Shown piece after piece: positions 57,869 to 64,000 of a stretch of 64,000 nucleotides of DNA (positions are counted from its first letter, which is position 1; the number at the start of each line of letters is the position of its first letter). This DNA comes from Actinomycetes bacterium (lineage in GTDB: Bacteria; Actinomycetota; Coriobacteriia; Anaerosomatales; JAGXFU01), in contig JAGXFU010000008.1 in NCBI GenBank assembly GCA_024637115.1, positions 1-64,000 on the forward strand, written 5' to 3'. The notes below the pieces were generated by a model. The model was not told where the DNA came from. It was given only the letters and a program-made list of their open reading frames with translations, and did no database searches. A program made the position numbers and the translations under genes.

Positions 57869-59385
57869 GCATCGATATCTCCTCACTGAATGCCTCTGCG
57901 ATCCGCGATTCGATCGCACGGGGAGATTTCTCTGCACGTGAGGTGGCCGATGCGGCGTTTGCGCGTGTCGAGTCGGTTGAAGGCGACGTCCATGCCTTCC
58001 TGCAGCTCGCTCCCGAACTCGCCTACGACGCCGCCGATCGTGTCGACGCTTCGGTGGTCGCCGCGCGTGCGGACGGCGTGAATCCCGCAGACGTACTGCC
58101 GGCTCTCGCCGGTGTTCCTGCGGGCATCAAAGACAACATGAATCTCATTGGCACGAACACAACGTGCGGCAGCAAGATCCTTGAGCCGTACCAGAGCGTG
58201 TACACCTGCAGCGCCGTGCAACGTCTGCTCGACGCAGGCGCACTGCCGGTGGGCAAGTGCAACATGGATGAGTTTGCATTCGGCTCGAGTACCGAGAACT
58301 CGGCATTCGGTGTGACGCACAACCCGTGGGACCTCACCCGCGTTCCCGGAGGATCGAGCGGTGGTTCGGCGGCATGTGTCAGCGCCGGCGAAGCGGCGGT
58401 CTCGCTGGGGTCGGATACGGGTGGCTCGATACGCCAGCCCGGTGCGTTCACCGGCACGGTTGCGCTCAAGCCCACGTACGGTCGCGTGTCACGCTACGGG
58501 TGCGTGGCGTTTGGCTCCTCGCTTGATCAGATCGGGCCCTTTGGCAAGACGGTCGAGGATTGCGCACTCGTTCTCGGAGCGATCGCCGGCCAGGATCCCA
58601 TGGATGCCACAAGCTCCGATGTCGGAGTTGCGGACTACGCCGCCGCCGCGCGGACCGGTGCCAGGGAAGGCGGCGTACGGGGACTTCGCGTGGGTATCGT
58701 GACCGATCTGCTCGCCATGGATGGCTGCGCAGAAGAGGTGCGCGCAGCCACGGTGCGCGCTGCTGAGTTGTTCGCAGAGCTCGGCGCCACGGTTGGCGAA
58801 GTCGAGCTCCCGAGTGCGCAACACGGCCTCTCGGCCTACTACATCATCGGCCCTGCCGAGGCCAGCTCCAACCTCGCCCGGTTCGACGGAATCCGCTACG
58901 GTGCACGTGCCGAGGACCCCGCCGACGTGCTCGATCTCTACATGCGCTCACGCGCCGAGGGGTTTGGCCCGGAGACCATTCGCCGGGTGATGCTGGGTAC
59001 CTACGCGCTTTCCGCCGGCTACTACGATGCCTATTACGGTCAGGCCCAGAAGGCGCGCACCTTGATCAAGCGGGACTTCGCCAGTGCGTTCGAAGACTTC
59101 GATGTCCTCCTGACTCCCACCGCACCAAGCGCGGCATTCAAGGTCGGGGAGAAGTCCCAGGATCCCATGGAGATGTATCTGAACGACATCTTCACCATTC
59201 CGGTGAACCTCGCTGGCAACTGTGCGATCAGCGTTCCCGCGGGACTCGGTGTTGATTCGGGTCTGCCTGTCGGCGTGCAGATCATTGGTGACTACTTTGC
59301 CGAGGATGTGCTGCTGCGAGCCGCAGCGGCATACGAAGGGGCCGTCGGTTTCGATTCGAGACCGCCGCTGGTTGGCTCCCTCTGA
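57865..59385 (+). CDS. gatA: Aspartyl/glutamyl-tRNA amidotransferase subunit A
   Basis: The 506-residue amidase subunit generates ammonia from glutamine. The Ser-cisSer-Lys triad lies in GVPAGIKDN, and in GGSSGGSAACVSAGEAAVSLGSDTGGSIRQPGAF. It follows gatC with an ATGA overlap and is closed by a terminator. GatB is not next to it but appears 4.1 kb downstream. Confidence 0.96.
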   Translation: MSIDISSLNASAIRDSIARGDFSAREVADAAFARVESVEGDVHAFLQLAPELAYDAADRVDASVVAARADGVNPADVLPALAGVPAGIKDNMNLIGTNTTCGSKILEPYQSVYTCSAVQRLLDAGALPVGKCNMDEFAFGSSTENSAFGVTHNPWDLTRVPGGSSGGSAACVSAGEAAVSLGSDTGGSIRQPGAFTGTVALKPTYGRVSRYGCVAFGSSLDQIGPFGKTVEDCALVLGAIAGQDPMDATSSDVGVADYAAAARTGAREGGVRGLRVGIVTDLLAMDGCAEEVRAATVRAAELFAELGATVGEVELPSAQHGLSAYYIIGPAEASSNLARFDGIRYGARAEDPADVLDLYMRSRAEGFGPETIRRVMLGTYALSAGYYDAYYGQAQKARTLIKRDFASAFEDFDVLLTPTAPSAAFKVGEKSQDPMEMYLNDIFTIPVNLAGNCAISVPAGLGVDSGLPVGVQIIGDYFAEDVLLRAAAAYEGAVGFDSRPPLVGSL

Positions 59386-59405
59386 CACTCCGTTGTGTAT
59401 TGACC

Positions 59406-59435
59406 GGACCCCTTTCGACATACTGAAAGGGGTCC
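59406..59435 (+). terminator. Terminator of gatCA
   Basis: GGACCCCTTT and AAAGGGGTCC form a perfect 10-bp stem with a 10-base loop followed by TTCTC, 20 bases after gatA. Confidence 0.8.
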
Positions 59436-59592
59436 TTCTCGTATCCGGTGAAATGGGTAATCCGTTCGTTTGTTGCGACTATGTTTCAAACATATGTCGA
59501 ACACGTTACGATATCGCACAAGCTCTCTCGTGAGGACGGGGCACGGGGAGTTCATGAGGGATTGCCCCGTTGGGGAGAGGGAGGACGGTTTC

Positions 59593-61182
59593 ATGAATCT
59601 TCAAAGGCCTAATGCCAGTGATGCAACAGGTACGTCGAATCGCTCAAAGGATGTAGTTCCAGGCTCAGGCTTGTGCACTCGGTGCACGGACACATGCAAA
59701 GGAAACTGCGAGGTATTCAAGTCATCGTTCCGTGGTCGTGAGGTCATCTATCCCGGTCCTTTTGGTGATGTCACCGCAGGCGGAGACAAGGACTACCCGA
59801 TTGATTACTCACATCTGAACATCCAGGGTTACGCCCTTGGAGCCAAGGGACTCCCTGAAGGCGTGGAAGGTACACCCGACAATACGCTGTTCCCCATGGT
59901 GGATACCGAGACCGAGTTCGGTTACGAGAACAAGGTCAAGATGAAGGTGCCGATCTTTACCGGCGCTCTTGGTTCCACCGAAATCGCACGCAAGAATTGG
60001 GAGCACTTTGCTGTAGGTGCTGCGATTGCCGGCATTTCGCTCGTGTGCGGTGAGAACGTGTGCGGCATTGACCCACAGCTTGAACTCGATGCCAAAGGCA
60101 AAGTGCTTCGCTCGCCTGACATGGAGCGTCGAATAGAGTCGTACCGTCGCTACCACCAGGGTTACGGCGATGTGCTGGTTCAGCTCAACGTCGAGGATAC
60201 GCGTCTTGGTGTTGCCGAGTATGTGATTGAGAAGCTTGGCGTTGAGACGATGGAGCTCAAGTGGGGGCAAGGCGCTAAGTGTATCGGTGGAGAGATCAAG
60301 GTCGATTCGCTGGAACGGGCGCTTGAACTGCAGAAGCGCGGCTACCTGGTCACGCCGGACCCGAGCAGTCCTGCGGTTCAGGCCGCGTATCAAGATACGG
60401 CGATCAAGCAGTTCGAACGTCACTCACGACTTGGGTTCATCGATGAAGAGGAGTTTTCCAAGAGCGTGGAGCACCTTCGCTCACTGGGCGCGAAGCGCGT
60501 CACTCTCAAGACCGGTGCCTATCCTATGCGGGAGCTTGCGATGGCCATCAAGTGGGCCTCCAACGCAAAGATCGACCTGCTCACCATTGATGGCGCACCC
60601 GGTGGCACGGGCATGAGTCCCTGGCGCATGATGGAGGAGTGGGGCGTTCCCACCTTCTATCTCCAGTCGATGGCGAATGAACTCATCGAGCGTCTACGCC
60701 TCAAGGGTGCCTACATCCCGGACATTGCAATCGCCGGCGGATTCTCAGCCGAGGACCATATCTTCAAGGTCCTTGCTATGGGAGCTCCTCACACCAAGGC
60801 CGTGTGCATGGGTCGTGCACTCATGATTCCGGGCTTCGTTGGCAAGAACATCGGCAGGTGGATCGCTGACAAGGATCTGCCCAACACGATCAACCGTTTT
60901 GGCAGCACCAAGCAGGAGATCTTTGTGAGCTACGAGGCGATCAAGGCGGAGTTCGGCAAGGACGCCGACGATTTCCCGATGGGGGCGCTCGGCGTGTACA
61001 CGTACGCCGACAAGATCAAGGTCGGACTGCAGCAGCTCATGAGCGGATCACGCAACATGCGACTCGCAACGATCAGCCGAAACGATCTCATGGCTCTCAC
61101 CCGCGAGGCGGCGGAGGTCTCCGGCATCCCGTTTGTGACCGACGCGTATCGCGAAGAAGCGATGGCGATCATCGACGCGTAG
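59593..61182 (+). CDS. FMN-binding glutamate synthase family protein
   Basis: A 529-residue barrel related to the central synthase domain of GltB. It has FTGALGSTEI, MELKWGQGAKCIGGEIKVDS and LTIDGAPGGTGMSPWRMM (FMN and substrate loops), and GGFSAEDHIFKVLAMGA. The N-terminal CTRCTDTCKGNCEVF suggests an added cluster site. There is no amidotransferase domain, so ammonia-dependent glutamate formation or a related reaction is expected. ATG 59593 follows GGGGAGAGGGAGGA; codons further upstream are open but unsupported. Confidence 0.9.
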   Translation: MNLQRPNASDATGTSNRSKDVVPGSGLCTRCTDTCKGNCEVFKSSFRGREVIYPGPFGDVTAGGDKDYPIDYSHLNIQGYALGAKGLPEGVEGTPDNTLFPMVDTETEFGYENKVKMKVPIFTGALGSTEIARKNWEHFAVGAAIAGISLVCGENVCGIDPQLELDAKGKVLRSPDMERRIESYRRYHQGYGDVLVQLNVEDTRLGVAEYVIEKLGVETMELKWGQGAKCIGGEIKVDSLERALELQKRGYLVTPDPSSPAVQAAYQDTAIKQFERHSRLGFIDEEEFSKSVEHLRSLGAKRVTLKTGAYPMRELAMAIKWASNAKIDLLTIDGAPGGTGMSPWRMMEEWGVPTFYLQSMANELIERLRLKGAYIPDIAIAGGFSAEDHIFKVLAMGAPHTKAVCMGRALMIPGFVGKNIGRWIADKDLPNTINRFGSTKQEIFVSYEAIKAEFGKDADDFPMGALGVYTYADKIKVGLQQLMSGSRNMRLATISRNDLMALTREAAEVSGIPFVTDAYREEAMAIIDA

Positions 61183-61203
61183 GCGCATTTGGAAATGGAT
61201 ACA

Positions 61204-61237
61204 CGAAAGGCCGGGGCGACTACGTCCCGGCCTTTCG
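61204..61237. terminator. Bidirectional terminator
   Basis: CGAAAGGCCGGG and CCCGGCCTTTCG form a 12-bp stem between the convergent glutamate synthase and ornithine aminotransferase genes, with T-containing flanks on the plus-strand side. Confidence 0.85.
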
Positions 61238-61257
61238 ATTTGTGCGGGTAAGGGGTG

Positions 61258-62532
61258 CTACGCGACGGGTCCTTCGTTCAGAACTGCGATGATCTCATTG
61301 ATTGCGTGGTCGAGATCCTCTCGCGAGATTGAGAGCGGCGGCGCTACGCGCATCGTGGTCGAGTGCGTGTCCTTCACGATGATGCCCCTCTCGAGTAGTC
61401 TGTCGCAGTAGCTACGGGCCGTGCCGGCGGCAGGGTCGATCTCGATACCGGCCCACAGGCCGATGCTGCGAATCTCGCGAACGTGCGCGGGCGACTCGGC
61501 GCGGAGACGCGCAGCCAGGTGCTCGCCAAGCTCCTTGGAGCGGCGCTGGAACTCTCCCGTGCGCACAAGGCGCAGGACGGCGAGACCGACCGCGCATGCG
61601 AGTGGGTTGCCGCCAAAGGTCGAACCATGGGTACCCGGCGTCATGACGCCCAGGATCGTGCTGTCGGCAACGACGGCTGACAGAGGCATGATTCCTCCGC
61701 CGAGCGCCTTGCCGAGGATGTACATGTCGGGCTTGACGTTCTCGTGGTCGCAGGCGAACGTCTCGCCCGTGCGGCCAAAGCCGGTCTGGATCTCGTCGGC
61801 CATCATGAGGATGTTGTGGCGGGTACAGATTTCGCGGACTTCGCGCAGGTAGCTGGGCGGAGGAACGATGATCCCGCCTTCGCCCTGTACCGGCTCAAAG
61901 AGGAAGCCGACGGTGTCGGGAGTGATTGCTGCCTCGAGCGCGGCCGCGTCACCATAGGGGACTGAGTCAAAGCCGGGCGTGAAGGGGGCAAAGCCACCGC
62001 GCGCGGTCTCATCGTCTGAGAAGCTCACGATCGTGGTGGTGCGTCCGTGGAAGTTGCCGTCGCAGACGATGATGCGGGCTGATTCGGGAGTGACGCCTTT
62101 GACGTCGTAGCCCCACTTGCGCGAGGTCTTGATGGCGGTTTCGACCGCCTCGGCACCGGTGTTCATGGGCAGCACCATGTCCATGCCGCAGACATCCGCG
62201 AGTTCACGGGCAAACGAGCCGAACAGGTCGTTGTGTACCGCACGACTGGTGAGGGTCACATGATCGAGCTGGTTGTGCATCGCGGCGATCAGCGATGGGT
62301 GACGGTGCCCAAAGTTGAGCGCGGAGTAGGCGGAGAGGAGGTCGAGGTAGCGCTTGCCGTCAACGTCGGTGACCCATGCGCCTTCTGCATGGGCGACTAC
62401 GACAGGGAGCGGGTGGTAGTTGGGGGCGCTGAACCGACCCTCTTCTGCGATGAAGTCCGCTGCGGTGCTGTGCGGGGTTTCCGGGTTCATGGTGTCGTTG
62501 GTGGGTGCATCGAGTCGGACGTCGTCGGTCAT
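61258..62532 (-). CDS. rocD: Ornithine aminotransferase
   Basis: A PLP class III aminotransferase of 424 residues. It has the N-terminal FIAEEGRFSAPNYHPLPVV, LPMNTGAEAVETAIKTSRKWGY, FEPVQGEGGI, DEIQTGFGRTG and the PLP lysine in ILGKALGGG, closely matching RocD. It converts ornithine and 2-oxoglutarate to glutamate semialdehyde. ATG 62532 follows GAGGAGT; two upstream ATGs lie inside or before that site. Its partner is the adjacent glutamate-forming enzyme by context only. Confidence 0.92.
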   Translation of the reverse strand: MTDDVRLDAPTNDTMNPETPHSTAADFIAEEGRFSAPNYHPLPVVVAHAEGAWVTDVDGKRYLDLLSAYSALNFGHRHPSLIAAMHNQLDHVTLTSRAVHNDLFGSFARELADVCGMDMVLPMNTGAEAVETAIKTSRKWGYDVKGVTPESARIIVCDGNFHGRTTTIVSFSDDETARGGFAPFTPGFDSVPYGDAAALEAAITPDTVGFLFEPVQGEGGIIVPPPSYLREVREICTRHNILMMADEIQTGFGRTGETFACDHENVKPDMYILGKALGGGIMPLSAVVADSTILGVMTPGTHGSTFGGNPLACAVGLAVLRLVRTGEFQRRSKELGEHLAARLRAESPAHVREIRSIGLWAGIEIDPAAGTARSYCDRLLERGIIVKDTHSTTMRVAPPLSISREDLDHAINEIIAVLNEGPVA

Positions 62533-62643
62533 GCGTGTACTCCTCATCGCCAGGTTGAGCGGGGTCGGGGTCGTGCCACACGTAGTATGCAATATGTGGG
62601 CCGCAATATACAGAGGTGGGTCGGACCTGTTCCTCTATGTCTA

Positions 62644-62669
62644 TGACATATATAGTTGACATATATGTC
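62644..62669. promoter_or_regulatory. Operator for the RHH/PIN pair
   Basis: GACATATATGTC (62658-62669) is a perfect palindrome, and a half-site TGACATATA (62644-62652) lies 5 bases before it. The site lies 23 bases before the antitoxin ATG. Ribbon-helix-helix antitoxins typically autoregulate through such tandem half-sites. Confidence 0.62.
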
Positions 62670-62691
62670 GTACGGCGCGCACACTCAAGGC

Positions 62692-62973
62692 ATGAAGAAG
62701 ACAATGATCTATCTGCCCGAAGAGATGCATCGCTACCTCACCGTCGAGGCGGGTCGGCGCGGCGTTTCTATGGCGGAACTCGCCCGTGAGGCTATCGCTC
62801 ACTACCGCACTGAGCATGCCGCGGAGCCCGCAGTCACTCTCGATGCACTCTTCGGATCGGTGCAGGACACCGATCCGGCCGATGATCTGGCGCTGCATAT
62901 CGACGAGGTGCTCACCGACCACTACGCGAGCGGCACCTGGGAGTCAATCGGTCGTGCGCAGGGGACCGAGTAG
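62692..62973 (+). CDS. Ribbon-helix-helix antitoxin
   Basis: A 93-residue protein. The N-terminal KKTMIYLPEEMHRYL strand and helices (VEAGRRGVSMAELAREAI) are a CopG/RHH DNA-binding fold, and the acidic C-terminal part would wrap and inhibit the PIN toxin. The ATG at 62692 gives the compact fold; ATG 62665 lies within the palindrome. The toxin starts just after its stop. Confidence 0.85.
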   Translation: MKKTMIYLPEEMHRYLTVEAGRRGVSMAELAREAIAHYRTEHAAEPAVTLDALFGSVQDTDPADDLALHIDEVLTDHYASGTWESIGRAQGTE

Positions 62974-62974
62974 C

Positions 62975-63388
62975 GTGGGTCCTGTCCTCATCGATTCAAG
63001 CGTGTTGATCGCAGCTGCGCGACCGAGCGAATCCCGACATGCGGACGCCCGCGCGGCTCTTGAGCGTCATGCAGGTTCACTCGCGGTCCCCGTGACGATT
63101 CTCAGTGAGACTATGGCGTTTCTCGTTGCGCGATTGGGAATCGAGCAGCAGAGACGCTTCTGGGACGCATTCTTGGTCTCCGGTATCGAACTGATCGCGA
63201 CGGACGGCGCTCTGCTCGCCGAGGCGCGAGAGATTGACCGCTCATACGCCGATGTGAGCTTTGGGTTCGCTGACTGCACGTTGCTGGCCGCGTGCGAGAC
63301 TCTCAAGGCGGAGGCGCTGCTCACGCTCGATGCCCGCCTCGGGCTCTATCGTCCCCGCTACGCATCCGGAATGACTATCGAGCCCTAG
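62975..63388 (+). CDS. PIN-domain toxin (VapC-like)
   Basis: A 137-residue PIN ribonuclease. Acidic active-site residues are Asp7 (LIDSS), Glu45 (LSETMAF), Asp100 (FADCTLL) and Asp119 (TLDARL). It starts at GTG 1 base after the antitoxin stop. VapC toxins cleave tRNA or rRNA when the antitoxin is degraded. It sits between rocD and gatB, so the pair may be a late insertion (inference). Confidence 0.85.
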   Translation: MGPVLIDSSVLIAAARPSESRHADARAALERHAGSLAVPVTILSETMAFLVARLGIEQQRRFWDAFLVSGIELIATDGALLAEAREIDRSYADVSFGFADCTLLAACETLKAEALLTLDARLGLYRPRYASGMTIEP

Positions 63389-63496
63389 AATCCACGCATC
63401 TCGCCCTTTGTCGGGTAGAATCATCGTCGTGACTCATGGGCGCGGAAGGCGCGCGCGTGCAGAGGAATCGACAACCCCGAGGGAGAGCGGACACCC

Positions 63497-64000
63497 GTGG
63501 CGAAAGATCGTCTGGCAGAAGTGCTCAAGGACTGGGAGGCCGTGATCGGTCTCGAGATTCACACCGAGCTCACCTCTACCAACACCAAGATGTTCTGCGG
63601 ATGTCCGATCGACTTTGGCGGTGAGCCCAACACCCGGGTGTGTCCGGTGTGTCTGGGGCTCCCGGGAGCACTTCCCGTTCCCAACAAGCGCGCAATCGAG
63701 CTCACGGTGTTCGCGGGGCTCGCGATCGACTGCGAGATCGCTCCCTGGAGTCAGTTCCACCGCAAGAACTACTTCTATCCCGACATGCCCAAGGATTATC
63801 AGATCTCCCAGTATGACCTGCCGTTTTGCGGCGTGGGACATCTCGACATCAACATCACCGGCGATGGCGTTGAGCAGCGTCTCGACCGCGACAGCGCTGA
63901 GAATGTGACGCCGGCAGCAGATGGATCCGGCTACCGCGCACGCATCGGCGTGACGCGCATCCATCTCGAAGAAGACACCGGCAAGATGATTCACATTGGC
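63497..64000 (+). CDS. gatB: Aspartyl/glutamyl-tRNA amidotransferase subunit B (3' partial)
   Basis: An open frame to the window end encoding the GatB N-terminus: [54 protein letters not shown] and [21 protein letters not shown]. It recognises misacylated tRNA and activates it. GTG 63497 begins the family-typical protein. It is separated from gatCA by 4.1 kb holding a glutamate synthase, an aminotransferase and a toxin-antitoxin pair. Confidence 0.93.
   Translation, partial: MAKDRLAEVLKDWEAVIGLEIHTELTSTNTKMFCGCPIDFGGEPNTRVCPVCLGLPGALPVPNKRAIELTVFAGLAIDCEIAPWSQFHRKNYFYPDMPKDYQISQYDLPFCGVGHLDINITGDGVEQRLDRDSAENVTPAADGSGYRARIGVTRIHLEEDTGKMIHIG

Overview
The window is high-GC bacterial DNA, densely packed with mostly plus-strand genes. 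No rRNA, tRNA, prophage or insertion sequence was seen. It most resembles an anaerobic or facultative actinobacterium of the Coriobacteriia type (inference). Support comes from a DUF2469 protein, GuaB3 beside GuaA, homocysteine synthesis by an HcyS-type protein plus NIL-ferredoxin, MetF with a MetV-like partner, a single-chain FMN glutamate synthase, a TorD-type chaperone and leaderless-looking starts (pcrA, NUDIX gene).

Layout. 1-3763: guaB3 (5' truncated by the window edge), guaA, chorismate mutase and DAHP synthase. 3852-7559: a small zinc-ribbon protein, then a glycine betaine/proline ABC importer with its own terminator. 7579-13921: PcrA helicase, an ABC-2 exporter pair, a CBS-DRTGG family II pyrophosphatase and a PAP2 phosphatase. 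13946-20096: phoR-phoB divergent from pstSCAB across a tandem Pho-box; no phoU follows. 20223-22562: three exported or anchored proteins. 22740-29679: a small DUF4405-tail-like ORF, a GNAT, NhaA, then a tightly overlapping run of N-formylglutamate amidohydrolase-like, QEGLA-motif metallopeptidase and ATP-grasp ligase genes, followed by a TudS-like desulfidase and a membrane protein. 29676-39054: small unknowns, a methyltransferase, threonine synthase divergent from an ApgM-like gene (candidate homoserine kinase), a Ca/Na exchanger, a PadR regulator with a flavoprotein, an EamA transporter, a two-CW protein and a NUDIX hydrolase. 39161-45217: a methionine regulon behind a promoter and T-box leader (hcyS, NIL-ferredoxin, metH, metV-like, metF). 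45358-49502: a TorD-like chaperone, PhnD-like binding protein, histidine kinase and LytTR response regulator. 49598-57469: lpdA, lipA, a ferritin-like/GGDEF protein, UPF0280, DUF2469, ligA and a ferredoxin-CPBP protease fusion. 57563-64000: gatC-gatA, an FMN glutamate synthase, ornithine aminotransferase, an RHH/PIN toxin-antitoxin pair and the start of gatB, cut by the window edge.

How it fits together. Several blocks converge on aspartate-semialdehyde products: ThrC plus the ApgM-like protein make threonine, while HcyS/NIL-ferredoxin, MetH and MetF/MetV make methionine under T-box control. Phosphate uptake is a self-contained two-component plus transporter unit. The binding protein-kinase-regulator set beside a TorD chaperone suggests control of a molybdoenzyme encoded elsewhere. 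The least explained parts are the ATP-grasp/QEGLA/amidohydrolase operon, an in-frame palindromic element in the metH linker, the ferredoxin-protease fusion and the ferritin-like diguanylate cyclase.
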